Below, piece after piece: positions 44,875 through 53,390 of a stretch of DNA of 64,000 nucleotides. Origin of the DNA: Kiloniella majae (GTDB lineage: Bacteria; Pseudomonadota; Alphaproteobacteria; Kiloniellales; Kiloniellaceae). Below the pieces are notes generated by a model. That model made no database searches, was not told the DNA's origin, and was given only the letters and a program-made list of their open reading frames with translations. The stretch is taken from positions 62,001 to 126,000 of the forward strand of contig NZ_MTSZ01000006.1 in assembly GCF_002118315.1 (NCBI RefSeq), read 5' to 3'. A program made the translations under genes and the position numbers. Position 1 is the first letter of the stretch. Each line of letters opens with the position of its first letter.

Positions 44875-45123
44875 TTAGGGAAGGTTGCCCTTTTCGTGTT
44901 GGTCGACGAGGTATCCTGCCCCTGCTCCCACAGCACCGCCTATAACTGCGCCACAAGTTACACAGCCGCCAGTAACAGCGGTGCCGACAACACCGACGCC
45001 AGTACCTATGGCACCGCCACTTAAAACACGTTGTTGCGTATTTGATAACCCGCTACAGGCACTGAGAATAAGCGTAGCTGCTACAATGATCACGAATTGC
45101 GGTTTTATTTTTGTCATAACCAA
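44875..45123 (-). CDS. Glycine-zipper outer membrane lipoprotein
   Basis: 82 residues. The signal MVMTKIKPQFVIIVAATLILSAC ends in a lipobox (LSAC), so Cys becomes the lipidated N terminus. The mature part is a glycine-zipper (SGGAIGTGVGVVGTAVTGG...GAVIGGAVGAGAGYLVDQ) of the kind in small YMGG/OmpA-like or SlyB-related lipoproteins. The function is probably envelope integrity; not resolved further. A second ATG two codons in may be the true start. Confidence 0.82.
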   Translation of the reverse strand: MVMTKIKPQFVIIVAATLILSACSGLSNTQQRVLSGGAIGTGVGVVGTAVTGGCVTCGAVIGGAVGAGAGYLVDQHEKGNLP

Positions 45124-45374
45124 CCCATTAGATTTAGTAGATGAGATTTGCTTATAAAGACTAGTGGCTGAGAAATCGTGTAGCTAATTTGGTAAATAAA
45201 TGTGTTGAAAATGTGCCGCGTTGAGCTGCCTATTTTCCTAAATGCTTTGCATTCAAAGACATGTAGCTTTTAATTTACTGATGAGCACAAGTAAGATAGC
45301 TGTATATAAAGGATGTATAGATCTTACTTTTTTACGTAATCACCTCAAATTTCTAAAGGCTTAAATAGCGATCC

Positions 45375-47159
45375 ATGTTTTCTTTCACTTATCAATTTTC
45401 CAGACAGGTATTGGGGGGGTGGATCTTTGTTATTGTAATCGGCAGTCTGTCGATCTGGTTGGCAAATTATTGGCTAGGGGCATCTACGGCCCTTGAATTA
45501 AGAAAAACGTCCATAGAACGATTGAGCCTGTATGAGGCAACGCTTCTCGGGGAGTTGGATAAATATCGTTATCTTCCTTTTGTTTTGTCCGGAAACGAAG
45601 ACGTTAAAGAGTTACTGACAACATTTCAGGATGATACCTATTTTGCCAACAAAGTTAGCCAATCCCTTGCTGAGACAAACAATAAGGCCGAAGCCAATGT
45701 TCTCTATATCATGGATAAAAAAGGAAATACGTTAGCTTCTTCAAACTGGCAGGACGAGACAAGTTTTGTTGGGCATAACTATTCGTTCCGACCTTATTTT
45801 CAGGATGCCATAGAAGGTCGAGAAGGTCGTTTCTTTGCGATTGGAACGATATCGGGAATACCCGGTTTCTTTATGTCTCATCCAGTATACGAAGACAGTA
45901 GTATTATTGGGGCCGCGGTTGTTAAAGTAAATTTGACCCCATTGCAACAGCAATGGAATGATGGCGGAGAAAATGTTTTCATAACAGATGGAAATGGTGT
46001 GATCTTTTTGGCCAGTAAAAAAGATTGGCTCTACAAAAGCTTGCGGCCTATTCCCTCAAAACAGCTACAAAAGCTTCATCAAATCAGGCAATACGGCGCC
46101 TCAAATTTTGATATCCTTGGCACCAATCACGTCAGTGTCGCGGGCGATTTGGCAACAGAAATTGAAGGCAACGGGTATCTTGAGACGAAGCAGGATATTG
46201 CAAATACAGACTGGAAAATTCATTACCTTGTGTCAGTAAGTCCAATTACAGAAAACCAACGGACCATCGTCGCAATTGGAATTGGCGTTATTGTAACATT
46301 GCTTGTACTGGCCCTGTTTATAAGAGAAAGACGTCAAAAGGTTATTTCAACTCGCCGTGCATTAGAAGCGGAAAAAATGGAGGATATGAACCGGCAGCTT
46401 GAAATAGAAATAGAAGAGCGTAGACGAACGGAAAAAGAGCTCAGAGCTGCACAGGACGGGTTGGTTCAAGCGGGTAAGCTTGCTGCGCTTGGGCAAATGT
46501 CAGCAGCAATTGCCTATGAAATAAATCAACCGATTGCTGCTATTCAAAATGATGTTTCAAACTGTGTAACCTATCTTAAAGATGAAAATGATCAGGAGCT
46601 TAACAGCTCTTTGACCGAGATTTCGTCTTTGACGGAAAAAATGGGGATGATTACAGCACAATTGAAAAATTTTGCTCGAAAATCTTCAATGAAAATCCGA
46701 CCAATTGATGTTGTAAAGGCCATAAACAGAGCGGGACATTTGATGCAACCCGTTTTAAAAGCACGATCCGTTCATCTTGAGATTAGCACTGCTCCAGAGG
46801 CAATGCTAATATCCGGGGATGAAATCAGGCTAGAACAGGTTTTTGTTAATCTGTATCGAAATGCAGTTGATGCTATGAAATTCATCAAAGATGAAAAGAT
46901 CATATCAATCAATGCATTTGTTATAGATAATCAGGTTAATGTAACTGTATCTGATACAGGAACAGGTCTTGAAGACCATGTTTTAAACAAGCTCTATGAC
47001 CCCTTCTTTACCACAAAATCAAATAGTGAAAGCTTGGGGCTTGGCCTGTCGATTACCTATGGCATTATAAAAGACTTAAAGGGCGAGATACAGGCGTCTA
47101 ATAATCCAGATGGCGGAGCTTGTTTTGTTCTGTCTTTTCCCCGTCATATAGAAAAGTAG
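45375..47159 (+). CDS. dctB: DctB-like sensor histidine kinase with Tyr at the phosphoacceptor site
   Basis: 594 residues. TM1 (about 14-33), a periplasmic PDC/Cache sensor for dicarboxylates, and TM2 (about 297-315) are followed by a coiled coil (EAEKMEDMNRQLEIEIEERRRTEKEL) and HisKA and HATPase domains. The H-box reads LGQMSAAIAYEINQP, where DctB proteins have ...AHEINQP, so the phosphoacceptor His is Y381 (codon TAT at 46515-46517). The ATP-binding N, G1 and G2 boxes look intact (NLYRNAVDAM, SDTGTGLED, SLGLGLSI). The gene lies 9 bp before dctD. If the Tyr is real, normal autophosphorylation would fail. Confidence 0.92.
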   Translation: MFSFTYQFSRQVLGGWIFVIVIGSLSIWLANYWLGASTALELRKTSIERLSLYEATLLGELDKYRYLPFVLSGNEDVKELLTTFQDDTYFANKVSQSLAETNNKAEANVLYIMDKKGNTLASSNWQDETSFVGHNYSFRPYFQDAIEGREGRFFAIGTISGIPGFFMSHPVYEDSSIIGAAVVKVNLTPLQQQWNDGGENVFITDGNGVIFLASKKDWLYKSLRPIPSKQLQKLHQIRQYGASNFDILGTNHVSVAGDLATEIEGNGYLETKQDIANTDWKIHYLVSVSPITENQRTIVAIGIGVIVTLLVLALFIRERRQKVISTRRALEAEKMEDMNRQLEIEIEERRRTEKELRAAQDGLVQAGKLAALGQMSAAIAYEINQPIAAIQNDVSNCVTYLKDENDQELNSSLTEISSLTEKMGMITAQLKNFARKSSMKIRPIDVVKAINRAGHLMQPVLKARSVHLEISTAPEAMLISGDEIRLEQVFVNLYRNAVDAMKFIKDEKIISINAFVIDNQVNVTVSDTGTGLEDHVLNKLYDPFFTTKSNSESLGLGLSITYGIIKDLKGEIQASNNPDGGACFVLSFPRHIEK

Positions 47160-47168
47160 ATCGTATAA

Positions 47169-48566
47169 ATGGCACAGTTAGAAGAGCAAAATGATCAAGC
47201 CGCTATTGATGGCCCGGTTATCCTTATTGATGATGAAAGAGCAATAAGAGTTTCGACAAAACAATGGTTGGAATTGGCCGGACATAATGAAATAGACGAT
47301 TTTCAAGATGCTCGATCTGCGCTGGAAAACTTGAATTGGCATTATCAGGGGATCGTGATTTCCGATGTTAAGATGCCAGGTATGGATGGGCTTTCTCTAT
47401 TAAGGGAGATTAAGAACATCGACGCCAATATTCCTGTGGTATTGGTAACAGGGCATGGGGATGTTTCTATGGCCGTTGAAGCGATGAGAAATGGCGCCTA
47501 TGATTTTATTGAAAAGCCTTTCGAGCCGGAACATTTGCTGGATATTGTTCGAAGGGCGTTAGAAAAACGCGCGCTTGTTCTGGATAACCGCGCTCTCAAA
47601 CGTGACCTTGTTGCTGCGGAAGGTCTGGATGCCCGCTTGGTTGGTGCTAACCCTATTATGCGCGCTCTTAAAAGAGATATTATTGATATTGCGCCGACAA
47701 GTGCTTCCATTCTTATTCAGGGAGAAACAGGTAGTGGTAAAGAGGTTGTTGCCAGTTGTCTGCATGAATTTGGTGAAAATCCAAGTGGAAGTTTTGTAGC
47801 TGTTAACTGTGCCGCTATTCCAGAGCAAATGGCTGAAAGTGAATTTTTTGGACATGAGAAAGGCGCGTTCACGGGGGCACAATCCAGACGAGTGGGGAAA
47901 TTGGAAGCGGCAAATGGTGGTACTTTGTTCCTTGATGAGTTGTCATCCATGTCAATGGATTTACAAGCAAAACTATTAAGAGCGCTCGAGGAACGCAAAG
48001 TTACGCCATTGGGCGGAAATGTTGCAAAATCGGTTCAGTTCCGATTAATAGCCGCCCTTCAGGAACCGCCCGAAGAAGCGATTGCCTCTGGACGATTACG
48101 CGAAGATCTTTATTACCGTATCGCGACCTTTGTTATGGCAATCCCCCCTCTTCGGGCGCGTAAAGATGATTTACCTATTTTATTCAGACTTTTAGCAAAA
48201 CGTGCGGCGGAAACCTTTGGGCGTGAAATCGAAATGCCTGGCCCCGAAGGTATCGCAAGTCTGATGGCACATAATTGGCCGGGAAATGTACGGGAACTCA
48301 GGAATGCTGCTGAACGCTATGCACTGTCTACCCGCCCACCTGAAGAAAAACTTTCGATCATTTTAAATAGCGAAAAAGAAAGTCAGGTTAAAACATCCTT
48401 GCCCCTTATTGAGCAAGTCAGATTATTTGAGCGAAATGTAATCCTTGCATCTTTGGATCGACATAAAGGTAATGTATCTGCTGTTATGGAAGAGCTTTCT
48501 ATTCCCAGGCGTACACTGAATGAAAAAATGGCCAAATATAATCTAAAAAGAAGTGACCACGAGTAA
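47169..48566 (+). CDS. dctD: DctD-like sigma-54-dependent response regulator
   Basis: 465 residues. The receiver domain has acceptor D66 in VISDVKMPGMDG and K116 in EKPFEP. The AAA+ domain has Walker A GETGSGKE (185-192), the sigma-54 contact motif GAFTGA (232-237), Walker B GGTLFLDELSSM and the sensor-type DLYYRIATFVMAIPPLR. The C-terminal Fis-type HTH is GNVSAVMEELSIPRRTLNEKMAKY. All parts needed to activate sigma-54 are present. Its obvious target is the promoter at 48692, directly upstream of dctP. Confidence 0.96.
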   Translation: MAQLEEQNDQAAIDGPVILIDDERAIRVSTKQWLELAGHNEIDDFQDARSALENLNWHYQGIVISDVKMPGMDGLSLLREIKNIDANIPVVLVTGHGDVSMAVEAMRNGAYDFIEKPFEPEHLLDIVRRALEKRALVLDNRALKRDLVAAEGLDARLVGANPIMRALKRDIIDIAPTSASILIQGETGSGKEVVASCLHEFGENPSGSFVAVNCAAIPEQMAESEFFGHEKGAFTGAQSRRVGKLEAANGGTLFLDELSSMSMDLQAKLLRALEERKVTPLGGNVAKSVQFRLIAALQEPPEEAIASGRLREDLYYRIATFVMAIPPLRARKDDLPILFRLLAKRAAETFGREIEMPGPEGIASLMAHNWPGNVRELRNAAERYALSTRPPEEKLSIILNSEKESQVKTSLPLIEQVRLFERNVILASLDRHKGNVSAVMEELSIPRRTLNEKMAKYNLKRSDHE

Positions 48567-48691
48567 AGATTATCAATAAATTCGGCGGATTTTCGCCGAT
48601 TTCCAGTTTTGCTTTCGGCAAGGTTCTGCTAGTCGCAATGAGCGTATTCTAATTTTGTAATATATATCAGCTGGTTATAAAAACACTAAAT

Positions 48692-48707
48692 TGGCACGAG
48701 CTTTGCT
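48692..48707 (+). promoter_or_regulatory. Sigma-54 (RpoN) promoter of dctPQM
   Basis: TGGCACG (48692-48698), four bases, then TTGCT (48703-48707) match the -24/-12 consensus, with the GG and GC doublets 12 bases apart. Transcription would begin near 48718, about 83 bases before the dctP ATG. Confidence 0.93.
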
Positions 48708-48800
48708 GTTACACTTGTTGGTAATGAGTGATCGTTATCTACAAAATTCTTTGTAGTTTCTGTTTATAAAAAATAAAAATTATCCTATGGGAGGATACTC

Positions 48801-49781
48801 ATGCGTAAACTTACTCTTCTTATGGCAGCGGCAGGCGTTGCACTTTCAGCTTTTGCTGCACAGGCTGAACCTATCATCATCAAGCTTAGCCATGTTACAA
48901 AAGAGACAGGCCATCCAAAGGGGGAAGCTGCTGCGCTTTTTGCCAAACGTGTTAATGAAGAATTAGCAGGTAAGGTAGAGGTTCAGGTTTATCCAAATTC
49001 AACTCTTTATAATGATGACAAGGCTCTGGAAGCTCTTCTTCTTGGTGATTTGCAAATGGCTGCACCTTCGCTTTCGAAGTTTGAAAAATATACAAAAAAA
49101 TATCGCATTTATGATTTGCCGTTCCTGTTTGATAACATTCAGGCTGTTGATCGTTTCCAAAATAGTGAAAAAGGTCTAGAGCTTCTTGGTGCTATGGAAG
49201 ATCGCGGCCTTCGTGCACTTGGCTATTGGCATAATGGTATGAAGCAGATTTCTGCAAACAAGCCACTGATTAAGCCTGAAGATGCTGAAGGTTTGAAGTT
49301 CCGTGTTCAAACATCTGATGTATTGGTTGCGAACTTCAAAACTCTTGGTGCCAACCCGCAAAAGATGGCGTTTAGTGAAGTTTATGGTGCCTTGCAGCAG
49401 GGTGTTGTTGATGGACAGGAAAATACTTGGTCAAATATCTACACCAAAAAATTCTACGAAGTTCAGGATGGAATTACAGAGAGTAACCATGGGATTCTTG
49501 ATTACCTAATCGTAACATCATCTGAATTCTGGGATGGTCTTCCTGCTGATATCCGTGGCGACCTAGAGCGTATTCTCGCTGAAGTATCCCAGGAGCGTAA
49601 TTCGATTTCTGCAGAAATCAACCAGGCCAATAAACAAAAAGTTATTGATGCTGGTGGTGTTGTCCGTACCCTAACAGCAGAGCAAAAAGCTGAATGGCGT
49701 AAAAAGCTTGCACCTGTCTGGGAAGAATTCACAGGTGACATTGGTCAGGATATGATCGATGCAGCCCTGGCTTCAAACTAA
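48801..49781 (+). CDS. dctP: C4-dicarboxylate TRAP transporter solute-binding protein
   Basis: 326 residues. The Sec signal (ending AFAAQAEP, about residue 22) is followed by the DctP fold: IIKLSHVTKETGHPKGEAAALFAKRVNEELAGKVEVQVYPNSTLYNDD, GLRALGYWHNGMKQISANKPL, and GLKFRVQTSDVLVANFKTLGANP, where the conserved Arg binds the substrate carboxylate. A GGGAGGA box lies 6 bases before the ATG. Succinate, fumarate or malate are the likely ligands, given the adjacent dctB-dctD. Confidence 0.95.
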   Translation: MRKLTLLMAAAGVALSAFAAQAEPIIIKLSHVTKETGHPKGEAAALFAKRVNEELAGKVEVQVYPNSTLYNDDKALEALLLGDLQMAAPSLSKFEKYTKKYRIYDLPFLFDNIQAVDRFQNSEKGLELLGAMEDRGLRALGYWHNGMKQISANKPLIKPEDAEGLKFRVQTSDVLVANFKTLGANPQKMAFSEVYGALQQGVVDGQENTWSNIYTKKFYEVQDGITESNHGILDYLIVTSSEFWDGLPADIRGDLERILAEVSQERNSISAEINQANKQKVIDAGGVVRTLTAEQKAEWRKKLAPVWEEFTGDIGQDMIDAALASN

Positions 49782-49820
49782 TCCAAGTTTGACCTGAAAA
49801 TCGTTTGATTTCTCAAATAT

Positions 49821-49853
49821 AGGGGCTTGCTGGCAGCAGTTAAGCCCCTTTTA
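49821..49853 (+). promoter_or_regulatory. Intercistronic hairpin between dctP and dctQ
   Basis: An 8-bp stem AGGGGCTT / AAGCCCCT (49821-49828 with 49842-49849) with a 13-base loop is followed by TTTTATTATC. It is a plausible partial terminator 40 bases after dctP and 25 bases before dctQ. Confidence 0.72.
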
Positions 49854-49873
49854 TTATCTGGAAGCAAAGTCCC

Positions 49874-50416
49874 ATGAGCAAATTCATTACGCAAATTGAG
49901 GAAAGCTTCATCTCCCTACTTATGGCAGCGATGGTCTTGGTCACCTTTTCGCAAGTCGTAGCTCGGTATGTTTTTAACAGCGGGGCTTTGTGGGCGTTGG
50001 AGTTAACGACCTATCTATTCGCATGGCTTGTTATTTTTGGTATCTCCTATGGCGTGAAGACCCACATCCATATCGGCGTGGACGCCTTTGTTAAGCTTTT
50101 CAAGACACCCGTACAACGGCTATTTGGTTTGTTGGCTGTTATAGCCTCTATCATCTATGGCGGGATCATGTTTTACGGTGGTTGGATCTATGTGGGTAAG
50201 TTGAAAAAAATCGGCATTGAAACCCACGATATGCCAATTCAAAAATGGTTATTTCTATCTATCCTTGTCATTGGAATGGGGTTGGTGATTTTCCGTTTAC
50301 TTCAAGCTTTTTGGAACATCCTCACTGCAAAAGATGATTTCTCGATCCTTGGGGATGAAAGCAAGGATGCTATCGAGCAGTTTATGGATGACGATAAGAG
50401 CGAGGAACAAAAATAA
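49874..50416 (+). CDS. dctQ: TRAP transporter small permease DctQ
   Basis: 180 residues with four TM helices. The DctQ hallmarks are VTFSQVVARYVFNSGALWALELTTYLFAWLVIFGISYGVKTHIHIGVDAFVK. The acidic C-terminal tail (DDDKSEEQK) is unusual but harmless. The stop codon overlaps the dctM start (TAATGG), giving translational coupling. Confidence 0.94.
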   Translation: MSKFITQIEESFISLLMAAMVLVTFSQVVARYVFNSGALWALELTTYLFAWLVIFGISYGVKTHIHIGVDAFVKLFKTPVQRLFGLLAVIASIIYGGIMFYGGWIYVGKLKKIGIETHDMPIQKWLFLSILVIGMGLVIFRLLQAFWNILTAKDDFSILGDESKDAIEQFMDDDKSEEQK

Positions 50417-51777
50417 TGGCTATTCTTGTTCTCTTTACGCTATTGTTCCTCTTACTTTTGGTGGGAACGCCTATTGCATTTTCTCTTGGTTTGGCAAGCC
50501 TGACAACGATCATTTTCTTTTCAAATGATTCCCTTGGCTCCATATCTCTCAAGTTTTTTGAGACAATGGAACACTATACGTTGTTGGCTATTCCTTTCTT
50601 CATCCTTTCATCTGCCTTTCTTTCGACAGGTGGTGTTGCTCGACGATTAATACGTTTTGCGATGGACTGTGTGGGACACTTGCAAGGTGGTATGGCAATG
50701 GCATCGGTTTTGGCCTGTATGCTATTCGCTGCTGTTTCAGGTTCATCCCCGGCAACAGTTGTTGCGATTGGCTCTATCGTTATTGCTGGGATGCAAAAAG
50801 CTGGCTACTCAAAAGAATTTGCTGCTGGTGTTATCTGTAATGCGGGCACGCTTGGTATTCTCATTCCCCCATCTATTGTAATGGTGGTTTATGCAGCGGC
50901 AACTGATGTATCTGTTGGTCGTATGTTTATGGCAGGTGTTATCCCAGGTCTTATTGCCGGCTTAATGCTGATGATTGGTATTTATGTCGCCGCACGGGTT
51001 AAGAAGCTCCCTCGTCTTCCAAAAGCATCTAGTGCGGAAGTTTTTGCTGCCTTTGGTGATGCGATTTGGGGGCTGATGCTAATCGTGATTATTATGGGCG
51101 GTATTTATGGCGGTGTTTTCACACCAACCGAAGCAGCTGCTGTTGCCTCTGTCTATGCTTTTGTTATTGCTGTATTTGTCTATCGGGATATGGGACCACT
51201 TAAAGGGCGTGATACTTCTGAGTTAGCAGTTAGTGATTATTTGATCGCCATTCCTAAGAGTGTGTTTGATGCGGATGTTCGTAAAACCATTTTGGAAGCA
51301 ACTAAAGTAACAATCATGTTGCTGTTCATTGTGGCCAACGCGATGTTGTTTGCGCATGTGCTGACAACGGAGCGTATTCCACAAACCATAACCAATGCTA
51401 TTCTAGAAGCAGGCCTTGAGCCTTGGATGTTCCTGATTGTTGTGAACATTCTCTTGCTTATCGCCGGGAACTTTATGGAACCATCAGCGATCTTGTTGAT
51501 TATGGCACCTATCTTGTTCCCGATTGCCATGCAACTTGGTATCGACCCAATTCATTTGGGCATCATCATGGTTGTTAACATGGAAATTGGCATGATTACA
51601 CCACCCGTTGGTCTCAATCTCTTTGTGACAGCAGGTATAACGGGAATGCCAATTCTCAAAGTAGTAAAGGCAGCTTTGCCTTGGTTGATGATTTTGCTGG
51701 TCTTCCTGATATTGATTACCTATGTACCTATCATCTCTACTTTCTTGCCGGATCTTGTATACGGTGCACAGAAATAG
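50416..51777 (+). CDS. dctM: TRAP transporter large permease DctM
   Basis: 453 residues, about 12 TM helices. Conserved segments include HYTLLAIPFFILSSAFLSTGGVARRLI, LACMLFAAVSGSSPATVVAIGSIVIAGM, GTLGILIPPSIVMVVYA, EPSAILLIMAPILFPIA and MEIGMITPPVGLNLFVTAGI. It is the sodium-coupled channel subunit that works with DctQ and DctP. Confidence 0.96.
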   Translation: MAILVLFTLLFLLLLVGTPIAFSLGLASLTTIIFFSNDSLGSISLKFFETMEHYTLLAIPFFILSSAFLSTGGVARRLIRFAMDCVGHLQGGMAMASVLACMLFAAVSGSSPATVVAIGSIVIAGMQKAGYSKEFAAGVICNAGTLGILIPPSIVMVVYAAATDVSVGRMFMAGVIPGLIAGLMLMIGIYVAARVKKLPRLPKASSAEVFAAFGDAIWGLMLIVIIMGGIYGGVFTPTEAAAVASVYAFVIAVFVYRDMGPLKGRDTSELAVSDYLIAIPKSVFDADVRKTILEATKVTIMLLFIVANAMLFAHVLTTERIPQTITNAILEAGLEPWMFLIVVNILLLIAGNFMEPSAILLIMAPILFPIAMQLGIDPIHLGIIMVVNMEIGMITPPVGLNLFVTAGITGMPILKVVKAALPWLMILLVFLILITYVPIISTFLPDLVYGAQK

Positions 51778-51785
51778 CATTTAGA

Positions 51786-51813
51786 AAGGGGAGCTTAACC
51801 GCTTCCCTTTTTT
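51786..51813 (+). terminator. Terminator of dctPQM
   Basis: The hairpin AAAGGGGAGC / GCTTCCCTTT has one G-T pair and is followed by TTTTATG. Confidence 0.8.
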
Positions 51814-51853
51814 ATGACATCTTCTTATTTGTACTTTCAGGGATAAATAGTTA

Positions 51854-52297
51854 ATGGAAATGACAGGTCGCTATATAATAAACGCACCTAGAGACAAGGT
51901 GTGGACAGCGATGAATGACCCGCAGGTTTTAAGACAGGCTATTCCTCGGTGTGACGAAGCTATCCGTCATTCGGATACAGAATTTACAGCGGTCTTTTCT
52001 TTTAAGTTAGGTTTTATCAAACCACGGTTGGAAAGCCTGATTTCCCTATCAGATATTGATGCGCCGAATTCGTATGTCATGACGGCTGAGGGTAAGGGGA
52101 AACTCGCAGGGTTAGCCAAAGGACAAGCAAATGTAACTCTTCATACCCAAGAGGAGGATAAAACCCTATTGGAGTTTCATGCCAGCGGAGATATGCAGGG
52201 AACAATAGCAGAGATGGCTTCCAAACTGGTGACAAAAACCGCGCAAAGGCTTGCCGATGATTTTTTTACGCGGTTTGATGAGGTGGTGAGCAGATAG
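51854..52297 (+). CDS. CoxG-like SRPBCC family protein
   Basis: 147 residues of a SRPBCC fold: MEMTGRYIINAPRDKVWTAMNDPQVLRQAIPRCDE is the CoxG (carbon-monoxide-dehydrogenase subunit G) signature, followed by GKGKLAGLAKGQANVTL and a C-terminal helix (MASKLVTKTAQRLADDFFTRF). In carboxydotrophs CoxG anchors or matures CO dehydrogenase, but no coxLMS genes are present here, so the role is open. Confidence 0.88.
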   Translation: MEMTGRYIINAPRDKVWTAMNDPQVLRQAIPRCDEAIRHSDTEFTAVFSFKLGFIKPRLESLISLSDIDAPNSYVMTAEGKGKLAGLAKGQANVTLHTQEEDKTLLEFHASGDMQGTIAEMASKLVTKTAQRLADDFFTRFDEVVSR

Positions 52298-52320
52298 ACG
52301 TAAGATATTATTTTATAATA

Positions 52321-53166
52321 TTATTCTGCTCCGACGTTTTTCATCGTTGGCATCACGTATCTATTCAAAAAGGCGGTAACATCTTTTTCTGCCCCGTGTT
52401 CATAAAGGTCCATATGAAACCCCTTTTCAAAAAAAGCAGCTTTCTTTTCACCTGGGATAGCCTCTAATAACTTGCGGGAAAATTGAACAGGAATAACCCC
52501 GTCTTTTTCGCCATGAAAAATAAAGACGGGTGCTTTGACGCCTTTTATTGCTTCATGAGATTTCCATTTGTCTTTTAATAAAAACCTTGCGGGTAAGAAC
52601 CAGTATTTTGATTGGGCAACATCAGCAATAGAACTATAGGGTGCTTCCAGTATAACTGCTTTGACGGCATGTTGTGAAGCCAACCAAACCGCCATCCCTG
52701 TGCCTAGGGATTCCCCGTACATTATCAATTGTTCGTCGGTATAACCTTGGCTTTTTAGCCACTTCAACACGTCCAGTCCGTCGCTTTTAAAAGCTTGCTC
52801 TGAGGGTGTTCCTCCATGGCCAGCGTATCCACGGTATTCTACTTGAAACAAGCCATATCCAAGATCAGTCAAATAAGACAATTTTTTCAACCGATCACCT
52901 GTATGTCCCGCGTTACCGTGGAATGCAACAATCACAGGATAGCCGGGTTTCTTTACTGGTTGATACCAATGGGTTAATTCTATGCCATCAGATGTTGTCA
53001 GGGTAATTTCCTGTACCCCTGCCCCGCCATATAGCTCTGGCTTCGCGCGTACTTCTGATCCAGGGTAAACCAGTTTTGTTTGCAACAAATACATTCCGAC
53101 GAGTACCAATGTGTAGAATGTTGCTGCAAAAATAAGAAAGTTCATTAACAGGCTCCTGAGACGCAT
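52321..53166 (-). CDS. Membrane-anchored alpha/beta hydrolase (BEM46/ABHD13-like)
   Basis: 281 residues. One N-terminal TM helix (about 8-27) anchors the protein. The hydrolase domain has the oxyanion AFHGNAGHTGDRL, the nucleophile Ser in MYGESLGTGMAVWLA, the acid Asp in FHGEKDGVIPV and the His near EKGFHMDLYEHG. This matches the BEM46-type serine hydrolases of Proteobacteria. The substrate is unknown. It is convergent with the CoxG-like gene, 23 bp away. Confidence 0.88.
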   Translation of the reverse strand: MRLRSLLMNFLIFAATFYTLVLVGMYLLQTKLVYPGSEVRAKPELYGGAGVQEITLTTSDGIELTHWYQPVKKPGYPVIVAFHGNAGHTGDRLKKLSYLTDLGYGLFQVEYRGYAGHGGTPSEQAFKSDGLDVLKWLKSQGYTDEQLIMYGESLGTGMAVWLASQHAVKAVILEAPYSSIADVAQSKYWFLPARFLLKDKWKSHEAIKGVKAPVFIFHGEKDGVIPVQFSRKLLEAIPGEKKAAFFEKGFHMDLYEHGAEKDVTAFLNRYVMPTMKNVGAE

Positions 53167-53390
53167 ACCACTACCTTGTTTTTAAATACCTATAGATCAG
53201 TACCTCATATTCATGATTTTATATATAGTATATGAACGACAAATGTTGTCGGGAAATGACATGAAATAATCGTGAGTATAACGTCATACTTTATATTGAT
53301 TAATTCCTTATTGCCATCCATGGCAGTCGTGTTAATGAATAAACCGAGATAAGAGTTTAATTTACCTAATTCATCAGGGAGTGATAGATT

